A DNA stretch of 64,000 nt from Monodelphis domestica. Lineage: Eukaryota; Chordata; Mammalia; Didelphimorphia; Didelphidae. A program made the translations under genes and the position numbers. The notes under the pieces are model-generated. The model saw only the letters and a program-made list of their open reading frames with translations, did not search any database and was not told the origin of the DNA. The stretch is taken from positions 346,699,989 through 346,763,988 of the forward strand of contig NC_077230.1 in NCBI RefSeq assembly GCF_027887165.1, written 5' to 3'. Below are positions 24,554-36,499 of the stretch, in pieces; within the stretch, counting starts at the first letter, position 1; every line of letters begins with the position of its first letter.

Positions 24554-24574
24554 AAAAAGCTCTCCCCATAAATA

Positions 24575-24650
24575 TAAGCACCTTGAGAGGATGGACTCTC
24601 TTTTCTCCAGCACTTAACACATTGGGATATATTAAGTGCTTAAGATACTT
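24575..24650 (+). mobile_element. L2 3' end fragment
   Basis: AAGCACCTTGAGAGGATGG, CAGCACTTAACACATTGG and TTAAGTGCTTAAGA resemble the L2 terminus. The following 24650-25130 is unassigned. Confidence 0.45.
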
Positions 24651-25139
24651 TTTTTCATCCATTTACCAATTAATATGTTCTTCATATTCCTTCCACCAAC
24701 TCCTTTATATACTCCATAATGCCTGGAAAAGGAGTTACAAAGAAGTTCCAAGTAGAGACGCATATATGGGGCAATTCATTCCTCTGACACCATGGCTTAA
24801 GGATGGCTCTTAAGGAACAACATTGGTTGTTCCTGGATTTTCCTTCAATAGACCCTGCTCTTAGAGGTCCAGAAATTGTCTTTCTCGGAGGGTTAGGTTC
24901 AGAGGTCATGCTATCCATAGAATTCAGAGCTCCCAGGCTTCTGCTCTCAAGGATAGAGTTTGTGAAGTAAGATCCCAGAATTCCTCTTTCAGGCTTCACG
25001 CAAGCTGTGTGCTTCTGCTACAGGACACCATTGCCAGGAGGGAGAAGAGGGAAATTCCCTCACTTCACTTTCAAATAAAAGCAAGAGAAAAAGTGAAGAG
25101 CATAGAATGAATTCTTGCTTTTTAAACCTCACATAGGAA

Positions 25140-25710
25140 ATGGCTAATACTTTTTTATGTTTAATTTAATTTAAAATTTTTCCCAATTATATGTAAAAAC
25201 AGTTTCCAGTGTTTTAAAAAGAACATCAAGTCTCAAATTCTCTCCCTTTCTCCCTCCTCCCAATTCCCTATCCCCCTTCAGATGGTAAGCAATCTCATAT
25301 AGATTTTACATGTGCAATCATGTAAAACATTTTTCCATTTTAATCCTTTCATAGAAGGAAACTCAAATTTTAAAAGATTAAGAAAGTGAAAAAGTTGGCT
25401 TTGATCTGGATTCACTCAGCTCTTTTTCTTTGAAAGTAAATGGCATTTTTGATCATTTGGGATAGTTTGGGATCATTGTATTTCCATGAATAGCTATTAT
25501 TCACAGTTCATTGTAGTCACTGTACAATGTTCTCCTGGTTCTGCTTATTTCACTCTGTTCATGTAAGTCTTTTCATGTTTTTCTGAGCTCCTCCTGCTTG
25601 TCATTTCTTACAACACAATAGTATTCCATTGCAATAGCTTACTTGGCCATTCCCCAATTGATGTGTGTCCTTTCAGTTTCCAAATCTTTGTCCCCATACA
25701 AAGAGAATAC
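25140..25710 (-). mobile_element. L1 3' end, antisense
   Basis: TCCCAATTATATGTAAAAAC, ACAATGTTCTCCTGGTTCTG and TTCCCCAATTGATGTGTGTC are antisense L1 3' UTR and ORF2 end. Confidence 0.85.
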
Positions 25711-25714
25711 TTAA

Positions 25715-25918
25715 AAAACAAAAAACAAACCCAAATAGCTCTTGTCTAGATTAGAATCAATACTGTGCATTGGTTCCAAGGGAGAAGAGAGATAAGTGCT
25801 AGGCAATGAGGGTTAAGTGACTTGCTCAAGATAACAGCTAGGAAGTGTTTGAAGCAAAATTTGATCTCCATTTTCCAGGTATCGTTCTCAATCCACTGGG
25901 ACACCAAGCAGCCCCCAG
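25715..25918 (-). mobile_element. tRNA-derived SINE, reverse
   Basis: ATTAGAATCAATACTGTGC near the left and TCAATCCACTGGGACACC near the right. It abuts the antisense L1. Confidence 0.75.
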
Positions 25919-26099
25919 GAATGGCTAATATTTCATCCAGACAACTGTCAGTTTTTTGCCTATCGATTGCCTTCGTCCAGTGGCCAAAGCCCCATAATTC
26001 CATCTGGTTGATTGACTACAGGGTTTTGCTGGGAAGCTGAGGATATAGAAGCAGCAATGTTAGCTGTCAAGTTTTTTTCAGGTTGAGTTCCTTCAATTC

Positions 26100-26255
26100 A
26101 ACAAACCTTCAACCATCTTTGAGTAAAGCATTTGTTCGGCACTAGGGTATATAGGCAGCAAATTAGCTCACTCTCAGGGAGCTTCCAATCTAATAAAGGG
26201 ACTATAATATGTACATAAATAACTATGCCAAAAGGTAGAATGGGATTGGGGCAAA
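26100..26255 (-). mobile_element. L2 3' end, antisense
   Basis: AAGCATTTGTTCGGCACTAG and GGGAGCTTCCAATCTAATA are antisense of the L2 terminus. 25920-26100 and 26255-26550 show nothing I recognise. Confidence 0.55.
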
Positions 26256-26554
26256 GGAGACAATTCAACTCAAAGCACTAGGAATATATGAGATGCAAAA
26301 AACTACCTTTAGCTGGAGGAAACAAAGGTTAATGGAGAACGTGGCGCCTACTCCAGGTCTTGACATAAGGGAAAGATTCAAGTGCACATAATGTAGGGAG
26401 TGGACATTTCTGAAATACAAGATGGCATCTGTCAATGCACAAAGGTAGGAGAGGGAAGGAAAGTGAGGCAACAGCAATAGAATCTTGCTCATCTCCATAT
26501 AGTTAACCCTCCAGTGACCCTGCTCTGCTTGCTCTTTCCCATACAAGATACTTC

Positions 26555-26815
26555 ATGAATTTTTACAAGCTATCCCTCATACTTGGGATTTTCTTCCTTC
26601 TCCCTTCCATCAAATCTTAGCTTCTCCATGAAGCTTTTCCCATCCTCCTTAATGACTGTACCTTTCCCCCGACATTGTTTCCTTTTTATCCTGAATATAT
26701 CTTATTTCTACCTAATGATTTTCATATTGTCTTTTTTATTAAATTGTGAACTCCCTGGGGGCAGGAATTATTTTTTGCCTCTCTTTGTATTCACTCCACT
26801 TAGCACAGTGATGTA
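26555..26815 (+). mobile_element. L2 3' end
   Basis: CTCCATGAAGCTTTTCCCAT, AATTGTGAACTCCCTGGGGG and CCACTTAGCACAGTG in the right order. Confidence 0.7.
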
Positions 26816-26856
26816 AAGGTTAAAATTAATGATTGGACAATGATTATATGAAATTA

Positions 26857-27430
26857 TGTGGTTGTCAGTATTTATTATATCCTGAGTCAGAAATTTATTT
26901 ACAAATATTTACAAATAGAGAGGAAATAATAGAGAAGAGAAATGTGAGGGGGATAGAGAAGTTATCTATCCTATCAGCCTAAATGTTTTGCTCAGGGTCT
27001 GCTTAATCCAGGCAGAGATTAATTAGCTTTCAACCAGAAAGGCTGGTAGTGAGTTACCATGTGGCCTCCTCCCAGATGGAAGTTAGTCTCTCCAGAAGCT
27101 ATGAAGGGGGTCAGCCTTTTACTCGCCCAACAAAGTGATCCAAGAGTCAGAGTCCAAGTAGAAGCTGAGCTCTGAGCCCACAATCCAAGCCATATACTCC
27201 AGAGAAGCTCCCTTGAAGACTATCTCTAGAGGACAGTCTCTTTAGACTATCTTTTCAAAGACAATCTGCCCTGAAGGAGTTCAGAGCTTGTTTTTTATGT
27301 GACTTCTTGTCCCTTTCTCTTTTCACCAGGGCCAATCACAGTTTCCAAATGGTTTAGCACTGCCCCGGGGGCAGTATCTGTAGGATTTACTTCTCACCTT
27401 CTCAAGGTTAAGTTCTCATCAAAAAGATTC
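26857..27430 (-). repeat. LTR-like repeat A
   Basis: Shares with 39287-39999 the left edge TGTGGTTG, an AATAAA on the minus strand soon after it (TTTGTAAATAAA), and a distant block with CCAATCA and TAGCACTGCCC followed by a G run and CAGT. This order (inverted CCAAT, then AATAAA near a CA end) fits an antisense solo LTR of an endogenous retrovirus. No internal retroviral coding sequence and no clean 5-base duplication were seen. Confidence 0.35.
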
Positions 27431-27454
27431 ACTGAACTACCTAGCTGCTCCTGT

Positions 27455-27725
27455 ATAAATGTTTATTAAAGACTATTCACTGTGCTGAGGTGCTAAAGAT
27501 ATTAGGGAAAAAAGTAGAACAGTCTTTGCTTTCAACAAACTTAACAATCTACTTAAAGTTAGGGATAGTACCAGTAAGTAAATTTAAAATACATACAGAG
27601 TAAAAACAAAATAATGTCAAAGAGGGAAAGACTGAGAGATAAATTAAGAATCATGAAAAAGTTTCACGGAGGTGGTAGGACTTGAACTCGGTTTTGATGA
27701 CTATTTTTAAAATTCCTTATAGCTC
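27455..27725 (-). mobile_element. L2 3' end, antisense
   Basis: AATGTTTATTAAAGACTATT, CAACAAACTTAACAATCTAC and GGTAGGACTTGAACTCGG follow the antisense L2 order. Confidence 0.55.
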
Positions 27726-27764
27726 TGACCATTTCTCCATTCTTTTTAAAAATTTCAACTTATT

Positions 27765-28177
27765 TATTTTTAAACCCTTACCTTCCATCTTAGAATCAAT
27801 ACTGTGTATGGCTTCCGGTAGAAAAGTGGTAAGGTGGGGGGGGAGGGGGCAGCTGGGTAGCTCAGTGGATTGAGAGCCAGGCCTAGAGATGGGAGGTCCT
27901 AGGTTCAAATCTGGCCTCAACACTTCTCAGCTGTGTGACCCTGGGCAAGTCACTTGACCCCCATTGCTTAGCCCATACCACTCTTCTGCCTTGGAGCCAA
28001 TACAGAGTATTGATTCCAAGATGGAAGGTAAGGCTTTAAAAAAGAAAGAAAGAAAAGTGGTAAGGGCTAGGCAATGGGGATTAAGTGACTTGTCTAAGGT
28101 CACCCAGCTAGGAAGTAACTAGGACTACATTTGAACCCAGGACCTGGTTCTCAATCCACTGAACCACCTAGCTGCCC
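27765..28177 (-). mobile_element. outer SINE of a SINE-in-SINE pair
   Basis: Reverse SINE with tail ACCCTTACCTTCCATCTTAG at the left and head CCACTGAACCACCTAGCTGC at the right, split by a second SINE. It is flanked by CAACTTATT at 27756-27764 and 28178-28186. Confidence 0.88.
27834..28051 (+). mobile_element. inner SINE
   Basis: Complete forward SINE (CAGCTGGGTAGCTCAGTGG, GGTTCAAATCTGGCC, tail GATGGAAGGTAAGG, then AAAGAAAGAAAGA). It is flanked by exact copies of GAAAAGTGGTAAG at 27821-27833 and 28052-28064, which are outer-SINE sequence. Confidence 0.92.
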
Positions 28178-28239
28178 CAACTTATTATTTTTTAAATTAC
28201 ATTTGGAGTTCCAAGTTGTCTCCCACCCTTTCGCTCAAC

Positions 28240-29165
28240 CCTGCACAAGGCCACCTTTTGATACAGATACCTATGTAAATTCATTCAATACATTCTTCCT
28301 CTGTTCTAAGGTCTTTTCCCAGAGACCTTACTTTGATGAATTCCTGCTGCCCTTGGCACACTGATATACTTCCTCCCATGTGATGTGATGGGAAATACTG
28401 GAAAATATGTCGTAAGAGTCCAACCCAATAAGTACCTGCCTGGTGGAACAGCCTGGTGGCTTTTTAGTGTCTGAGGGTGGCCATTAACAGCTGTCTTAGG
28501 GAAAACCACTGAGCTATTTGTCTTCCATTTCAATACCTCAGCTCCCTCTTGGTAGCATCTTCCTGGGTTTAATGGCTGGAGTCGGGCTTAGATCATCTTC
28601 CTTTGCTTTTAACACACAGAGCAATTCCTAAAGGACTAATGTGTGCGTAAGATGGAAGGGAGCCCCTTGTGCTGAGAAAGCAGAATGGTTAGAAACGTGT
28701 GTCCACGAAGGCCACGTGCCTCCCTCCAAACCTCTCCGGGTTCCGTTGCGTGTGGCCAGGATGAAGGGAGGAGATGGGCAGGATGCTAAGCCCTTCTGGG
28801 AGCCTTCCTCCAGCCCTAAAGATTTTGGCCAGGATAATGCCTCTGATTTACAAAGATGGGAATGCCAGAAAGAGGGCGAGGGCAACAGCTCTCCGATTCT
28901 GAGAGAGAAAACAATAAAGGAGCCTTGAAATAGAACTCCCAAGCGAGTAGGGTGTTTTGAGCAGGGGAAGAAGATGGACAGGCCTGGCAAGGAGAGGGCC
29001 AAGAGTCATAGGTGTGGATAGGAACGAGGGTTCCAGAAAAGCTCCCCTAGCTCTCTGGCCCAGGCACGAACTAGAGGACGGAAAGGTGCTTGGTATATAG
29101 AATGAATGAACATTACTATTGTGTTTAGAGAGACAATCTAGTAATAATGAAAAGAGCATTGTGGG
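28240..29165. other. intergenic, nothing recognised
   Basis: A short L1 antisense scrap lies at 28187-28235. The rest has open frames on both strands up to 130 codons but none looks like a known protein. Confidence 0.35.
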
Positions 29166-29169
29166 GGGG

Positions 29170-29378
29170 AGAGGGCATACAGTTGGGTGGTTCAGTGTGA
29201 CTAGAGAGCCAGGCCTAAAGAAGGAAGGTTCTGGGTTCAAATCTGTTCTTAGACACTTCCTAGCTGTGTGATCCTGAGCAAATTATTTAACTACCATTGC
29301 CTAGCCCTTACCACTCTTCTATTTTGGAACTAATCCACAGTATTAATTCTAAGATGGAAGGCAAAAGTTAAAAAAAAA
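29170..29378 (+). mobile_element. tRNA-derived SINE
   Basis: ACAGTTGGGTGGTTCAGTG, GGGTTCAAATCTG, GATGGAAGGCAAAAG. Somewhat diverged. Confidence 0.8.
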
Positions 29379-29384
29379 CAAAGC

Positions 29385-29578
29385 CCAAACATTGGACAGC
29401 AAAGAATTGGAAATAAAACCATGGGAAATATTCTAAATTAATTAAATAAAAATTTTCAATTAAAAAGAAAGAAAAAAATTGGAAATAAGATAGATGCCTG
29501 TCTATGTGGGAATAACTAGATAAAGGTTTTTTAGATGTGGTAAAATATTACTGTGCACAAGAAATTAAGAAATGGTGG
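29385..29578 (+). mobile_element. L1 ORF2-end scrap
   Basis: CAAAGAATTGGAAATAA, GATGTGGTAAAATATTACTG and GCACAAGAAATTAAGAAATG are diverged copies of the ORF2 end. Broken and short. Confidence 0.4.
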
Positions 29579-29579
29579 T

Positions 29580-29777
29580 GGGGCAGCTAGGTGGCTCAGT
29601 GGATAGAGCCCCAGGTCTAGAGATGGGAAATTCTGGGTTCAAATGTGGCCTTAGATACTTCCTAGCTTTGTGACCCTGGACAAGTCATTTAACCCCAATT
29701 GCCTAGCCCTTACTGCTCTTTTGCCTTGGAACTAATGCTTAGCATCAATTCTAAGACAGAAGGTAAGGGTTTAAACC
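29580..29777 (+). mobile_element. tRNA-derived SINE
   Basis: GGGGCAGCTAGGTGGCTCAG head, GGGTTCAAATGTGG B box, AAGACAGAAGGTAAGGG tail. Confidence 0.88.
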
Positions 29778-29779
29778 AC

Positions 29780-30418
29780 AACAACAAACTTGTTGACTGA
29801 CTGAATGGTTGCTTATCTACCTGCCTGCCCACCTGACATCAGGGGTTGAGGGTCTTTTTCTGTTTGCAGAATTCTCTCTGGGACCTCTCTGGGTCTGCTT
29901 CTCTCCTCAGCCTGACTAGATTGTGTGAGGTGCTGCTCCTTGAAGCCGCTTCCTGCCCGAGGTGATCATCTCTCCTCCCTCAGGTCTCCCTGTGTTGGTG
30001 CCTGCCCAAACTGTGACTCTCTGTACCTTGCTGCATGTAGTGTCTCCTACTGGTCTAGTGACTCTCTTTCAGAGCTACTGGGCACCCCTGCCTGGGACTC
30101 CTCAGGGTTTAGCTATTTAACTCCATCTCCCTAAGGCACAAGCTACTTTTCTCAGCCAATCAGGTCAGGCCCTTTTTTGCCCCATTGAGAAGGATCACTG
30201 GTACCTCCTAAAGGGAACACAATTAGATGCAGCCTTGACAAGTTAGCTCAACACCTCATTAACACCTTGTGATGACTTGTGGAGCCTTCCTGGACTGAAG
30301 TAGGGAGGAGAACTCCCTTTCCTAGGAAAACAAAGTAGCTTGGGAGAGGGCTAAGACTGGGTGATTATCCCTGCTTTATTATATTTAATGTACACTTCAA
30401 CAATGGTACATCAGAAGC
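29780..30418. other. intergenic, possibly LTR-like
   Basis: TATTTAACTCC and AGCCAATCAGGTCAG suggest promoter-like bits as in LTRs, but no ends or duplication can be shown. Otherwise unassigned. Confidence 0.2.
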
Positions 30419-31205
30419 TCACATTTGCTTTTGTAATCTTTTTATTTGCATTTTGAAATGTTTGCTGGTGATTATTAAACTCACAATAAAATATGATTTA
30501 AAATAGAAGTAAGATGATGTCATTGTGGAGAAATTCAAAATCAAAAGAATGAAAAAAAGCAAAGAAAATGTTAAATATCTCATGGAAAAAAAACAATTGA
30601 CCTGGAAATTTGATCCAGGAGACACAATTTAAGAATCATTGGACTACCTGAAAGCCATGATAAAAAAAAAATAATAAAGCCTGGACACCATAATACAAGA
30701 AACTATCAAAGAAAATTTCCCTGATAGTCTTAAATAAAAGTAAAATAGAAATTGAAAGAATCCACAGATCACCTCTAGAAAGAAATCCTCAAATGAAAAC
30801 TTCCAAGCCAAGAAGAAAATACTATAAGCAGCCAGAAAGAAATAATTTATATACCATGGAGCTACAGTCAGAATTACACAGGACTTAGAGGCTTACACAT
30901 TAAAGGATCATAAGGCATGGAATATGATATTCTGGAAGGTGAAAGATCTAGGTTTATAATCCAATCACCCATCCAGAAAACTGAGTATATTCTTTCAGGG
31001 GGAAAAAATGGTCATTCAATAAAATAGAAGATTTCTAAGCATGGAAAGATGAAAAGAACAGACCTAAACAGAAAATTTGATTTCCAAACACAAGACCCAA
31101 GAGAAGCCTAAAAAGGTAAATAAAAAAGAGAAAATTTAAGGGACTCAATAAGGTCACACTGTATATATTCCTACATGGAAAGAGGATATTTGTAATTCTT
31201 AAATT

Positions 31206-31406
31206 TTTTTTTTAACCCTTACCTTCCGTCTTGGAGTCAATACTGTGTATTGGCTCCAAGGCATAAGAGTGGTAAGGGCTAGGCAATGGGGGTTAAGTGA
31301 CTTGCCCAGGGTCACACAGTTAGGAAGTATCTGAGGTCAGATTTGAACCTAGGACCTCCCATCTCTAGGTCTGGCTTTCAATCCACTGAGCCACCCAGCT
31401 GCCCCC
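31206..31406 (-). mobile_element. tRNA-derived SINE in L1
   Basis: Reverse full-length copy: CCCTTACCTTCCGTCTTGG tail and CCACTGAGCCACCCAGCTGC head. The flanks CTTAAATTTTTTTTT and CTTAATTTTTTTTTT look like an impure duplication. Confidence 0.9.
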
Positions 31407-34400
31407 TTAATTTTTTTTTTATCAGTAGTAGAACAGTTAGAAGTATACATAGACAGGGTGTATTAGGATGACATAATATGCAAAAAAAAGTCATGAGGTA
31501 AAAAAAAAGAGTATTGCACTGAGAAGAAAAGGGAAGGAAGAGATGGAATGAGGTAAATTATCTCTCCTAAAGAGGCATGAAAAAATTTACAGTGCAGGAG
31601 AGGATGAAGGTAGCGACGGGCAATACTTAAACATTATTCTCATCATAACTGGCCCAGAGAGGAAATAACCATACTCAATGGGTTGTAGAATCTGAACTTA
31701 CCTGATAGAGAAGTAGGAGGGGGAATAAGGCAAAGACAGGGGGAGTGATAATATGAACAGGCAAGTAATAAGGAGTGATAAAAAGCAAAACACTGGTGAG
31801 GAGGGATAGAGTGAAAGGAAAAAGAGCAGGATCAAAGGGGGAAAATAAGATGGAGGGGAATATACAGTTGGTAATCATAAGTATGAATGTAAATAAGATG
31901 AACTCACCCATAAATGGAAGCAGATAGCATGGATTAAATCAGAATCCTAGTATATGCCATTACAAGAAACATATTTGAGGCAGGGTGACACAGAGTAAAG
32001 GTAAGGGGCTGAAACAGAATTTATTGTGCAGCATATAAAATTAAAAAAAACAAGAGTAGCAATCATGATCTCAGACAAAGCAAAAAAAAGACCCGATTAA
32101 AAGAGATAAAGCAGGAAATTGCATCTTGCTAAAGGCTACTCTAAGAATGAAGTAATATCAATACTAAACATATATGCACTAAATGGTATAGCTTCTAAAT
32201 TTTAAAAGGAGAAATTAAATGAACTTCAACAGGAAATAGATAATAAAACTATACTAGTGGGATACCTCAACTTCCCCTTTTCAGATCTAGATAAATCAAA
32301 CCAAAAATTAAACAAGAAGTAAAAGAAGTGAATGAAATCTTAGAAAAGTTAGAACTAATAGATGTCTGTAAAGAAATGAATGGGAATAGAGAGGAATATA
32401 CCATCTTTTCAGCAGCACATGATTCCTACAGAAAAATTGACCATATATTATAGCATAAAAACTTCACAACCAAATTCAGAAAAACAAATAATAAATACAT
32501 CCTTTCCAGATCATAATACAATAAAATTATAATCAACAAAACTATAGAATGACCAAAAATTTAATTAGTATCCAAATAATCTAATGCTAAAAAAGGATTG
32601 GGTCAAAGAACAAATAATAGAAACAGTTTTATTAATGAGAATTACAATGACAACATATCAGAATTCATAGGATACAGATAAAGCAATGTTTAGGGGAAAA
32701 TTTATAACTCTAAACACATATATTAATAAAATAGAGAAAATGCAGATCAATGAACTGGGCATGCAACTGTAAAAACTAAAAAATGAACAAATTGAAAATC
32801 CTCATTTAAAGACTAAATTGGAAATCCTAAAAATTAAAGGAGAAATTAATAAAATTTAAAGTAAGAGAATCATTGGCCTAATAAATAAGAGTAGAGGTTG
32901 ATTTTATGGAGAAAAAAAACAAATAAAATAGACAGAGTATTGGTTAATTTGATTAAAAAAGGAAACAAGAAAATCAAATAATCAGTATCAAAAATGAAAA
33001 GGGTAAACTCACCACCAATGAAGAGGAAATTAAAGCAATTTTTAGGAGCTATTTTGCCCAATTATACACCAATAAATCAGTGAAATAAATGAATATTTAC
33101 AAAAATACAAATTGCCCAGATTAACAAAAGAAGAAATAGAATATTTAAATAATCCCATCTCAGAAAAATAAATTGAACAAGATATCAATGTACTCCCTAA
33201 GAAAAAAATCCCAAAGCCCAGATAGATTCACAAGTGAATTATATCAAACATTTAAAGAACAACTAATCCCAGTACTATACAAACTATTTGTCAAAATGAA
33301 CAAAGAGGTAATCTTTCCAAATTCTTTTTATGAAACAAATGTAGTACTCTTACCTAAGCCAGGAAGAGCAAAAACAAAGAAAGAAAATTATGGGCCAATT
33401 TCATTAATGAATATAGATGAAAAAATTTTAAATTAGATACTAATAGAGACTACAGTAATATATCATAAGGATCATTCACTATGACCAGGTAGAATTTATA
33501 TCAGGAATGCATGGCTGGTTTTATATTAGGAAAATATTCAGTATAATCGACCATATCAATAACCACTAATAGAAATCACATGATTATCTAAGTAGATGCA
33601 GAAAAAGCCTTCTACAAAATACAGCACCTATTCCTACGAAAACCACAAGAAAACATAGAAATAAATGGGCCATTCCTTATATTGATAAGTAGTATCTACT
33701 TAAAACCTTCTGCAAGTACCATCTGCAATGGGGATATGTTAAAAGTCTTCCCAATAAGATCAGAAGAGAAGCAAGGATGCCCATTATCACCACCAATACT
33801 TAATATTGTATTAGAAATGCTAGCTTTAGCAATAAAGAAAGAAAAAGAAATTGAAGGAATTAAATTAGGCATTGAGGAAGTCAAACTATCACTCTTTGAA
33901 GATGATATGATGGTATACTCAAGGAGTATAGAGAATCAACTAAAAAAAATTGTTGAAATAATAGCTTTAGTAAAGTAGCAGGATACAAAATAAATCCACA
34001 TAAATCATCAGCATTTCTATTACCAACAAAGTCCAGCAGCAAGAGTTAGAAAGAGAAACTCCATTTAAAATCATTCTAAATAATATATAATGCTTGGGAA
34101 TGTACTTGCCAAGGCAAACTCAAGAATTATGTGAACACAATTACAAAATATTTTTCACACAAATAAAGTCAGATCTAAACAATAGGAAAAATATTAATTG
34201 CTCATGGGTAGGCTGAACTAATATGATAAAAATGACAATTCTACCTAAATTAATTTATTTATTCAGTGCCATATCAATCAAACTATAAATAATTATTTTA
34301 TGGAACTAGAAAAAATAATAAAATTTATCTGGAAAAACAAAAGGTAAAGAATATCAAGGGAACTAATGAAAAAAAAATGTGAAGGAAGGTAGCCTAGCAG

Positions 34401-35157
34401 AACCAGATCTCAAACTGTAGGATAAAGCAGAACAATCTGACTAAGAAAGAGAATGATAGTTCAATGATTCATCATTGCTGGGAAAATTTGAAACCAGTAT
34501 GGCAGAAGCTAGGTATAGACCAATATCTCACACCCTACACCAAGATAAGGTTAAACTGGATATATGATTTAGATATAAAGAATGATACCATAACTAAATT
34601 AGGGGAATGCAAAATAGTTTACCTGGTAGAGAAAGGAAGAATTTATGACCAAATAGAGTTTTATATGATGTAAGATGAATAATTTTGTTTATATTAAATT
34701 AGAAACATTTTGTACAAACAAAACTAATATTACCAAAATTAAAAAAACAGGAAAAATTTTATAATAAATTTCTCTATATATTTCTCTAATAAAAGTCTAA
34801 TTTCTCAAGTTTATGGAGAATTAAGTCAAATTTATAAGAATACAAGCCATTTCCCAATTAACAAATAGTCAAAGGATATGAACAAGCAATTTTTAGAAGA
34901 ATAAATCAAAGCCATCAATAATCATAATGAAAAAGATGTTTTAAATCATTCTTGATCAGAGAAATACAAATTAAAACACTGCTGAGGTGCCATGTCACAT
35001 CTATCAGATTGGCCAATATGGCAGCAAAGGAAAGTGGTAAATGTTGGAGGGGCAAAATTGGGACACTAATGTATTATTTATGGAATTGTGAACTGATCCA
35101 ACCATTCTGAAGGGCAATTTGGAACTATACCCAAAGGGCTATAAAACTGTGCATACC

Positions 35158-35357
35158 AGGGGCAGCTGGGTAGCTCAGTGGATTGAGAGTCAGGTCTAGG
35201 GATGGGAGGTCCTGAGCTCAAATCTGACCTCAGACACTTCCCAGCTGTGTGACCCTGGGCAAGTCACTTAACCCCCATTGCCTAGCCCTTACCACTCTTC
35301 TGCCTTGGAACCAATACACAGTATTAATTCCAAGAAGGAAGGTAAGGGTTTAAAAAA
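35158..35357 (+). mobile_element. tRNA-derived SINE in L1, exact duplication
   Basis: Forward full-length copy flanked by AAACTGTGCATACC on both sides (35144-35157 and about 35359-35372). Removing it restores the L1 ORF2 text AAAACTGTGCATACCCTTTG. Confidence 0.93.
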
Positions 35358-35929
35358 AAAACTGTGCATACCCTTTGATCTGGTAAAACCACTATAGGTC
35401 TGTAATCCAAAGAGATCATTAAAAAAGGGAAAGGATCTACTTATAAAAAAATATTTATAGCGGCTTTTTTGTAGTGATAAAGAATTGAAAATGGAGAGAA
35501 TGCCCATCAATTGGGGAATGGTTGAACAAATTGTGCTACATGTTGGTAATGAAATACTATTATGCTATAAGAAATGCTAAGTAAGATGATTTCAGAAAGA
35601 GCTGAAAAGATCTGCAGGAACTGATGCAGAGTGAAATAAGCAGAACCAGGAGAACACTGTACACAGTAACAGCAGTATTGTGGAATGATTATCTCTGCAA
35701 ACTTGGCTACTCTCTGCAATTCAATAATCTGGGACAATCCTGAAAGACTTATGATGGGGAATGCTATCCTACTCCAGAGAAAGAACTGTTGGAGTCATCT
35801 CTCACGTCAGTATATCTTTGGTTTTATTTTGGGGTTTTGGTTACGTATGAGTGTGCTCTTACAACAATGACCAATATGGAAGTGGGCTTTGCATGACAAT
35901 AAAAATTTGAAAAAAAAAAGAGTTGACAC

Positions 35930-36490
35930 GACTAATTCCATTTTCTTCTGTATTTGCCTTTTTTTGTTTATTTTTTTTGTTTATTTTTTTTGCTAGCTGA
36001 TATCTCAGCAAAAGGTCTCTCTCATTCCCTTTCTTTCTCCTTAATCACTCTATGAAGACAAAAGAAAACTCAGAAAACCTAAATAGCTGAAGGAAGCCGC
36101 TTGCTCCCTCCTCTTTGTTCTATCTGATAAAGTCCTTAACATGTGCCTCTGGTTTCCTTGGGTCTGGTGTAAAGGGCTATGCCAACATTCCTTTGTTACA
36201 ATTTAGACCTCAGGTACCTTTTCAGGATGCTCTTACTCTTGGTGGCTCACAAAACTCAGGAAGAGAGAATACATTCACGCTATCTGTCCTTACACGCCTT
36301 ATACACATTCATGTATACCAACATATTCATCAGCAGAATTGTGAGACGTGTCCATTATTTATTGAGAGTGTGTGTCCCACCTCACTTTACTTGTCCATCT
36401 CTATCCTATGCTGGCTTTCTTGAGCAGTGCCTGGGAAGGACCTTGCCCATTCTTGAAATTTCTGTTACTCTGGTAGTAACAATGGGAATA
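35930..36490. other. intergenic, nothing recognised
   Basis: Two T-rich runs near 35960-35990, then sequence with open frames up to 111 codons (36115-36514) that resemble nothing I know. Confidence 0.35.
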
Positions 36491-36499
36491 GAAAGGAAG

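Larger units (their letters stand above)
30420..35926 (+). mobile_element. 5.5-kb decayed L1 with two SINEs inside
   Basis: Sense L1. At about 30600-31100 lies ORF1 C-terminal sequence (CAGCCAGAAAGAAATAA, TTCTTTCAGGGGG). From about 31900 comes ORF2. The RT part is readable at 33173-33436 ([15 protein letters not shown]) and 33682-33978 (KQGCPLSPPILNIVLE, then LFEDDMMVYS). The catalytic FADD of L1 is FEDD here. Stops separate the frames, so it is dead. The ORF2 end and 3' UTR run to an A tail at 35917-35926. SINEs interrupt it at 31206-31406 and 35158-35357. No 5' UTR is recognised. Confidence 0.9.

Noticed and set aside
27834..28051. Possible tRNA genes at the many A box/B box pairs
   Set aside because: The boxes belong to full SINEs with A tails and target duplications; there is no cloverleaf acceptor stem of a functional tRNA.
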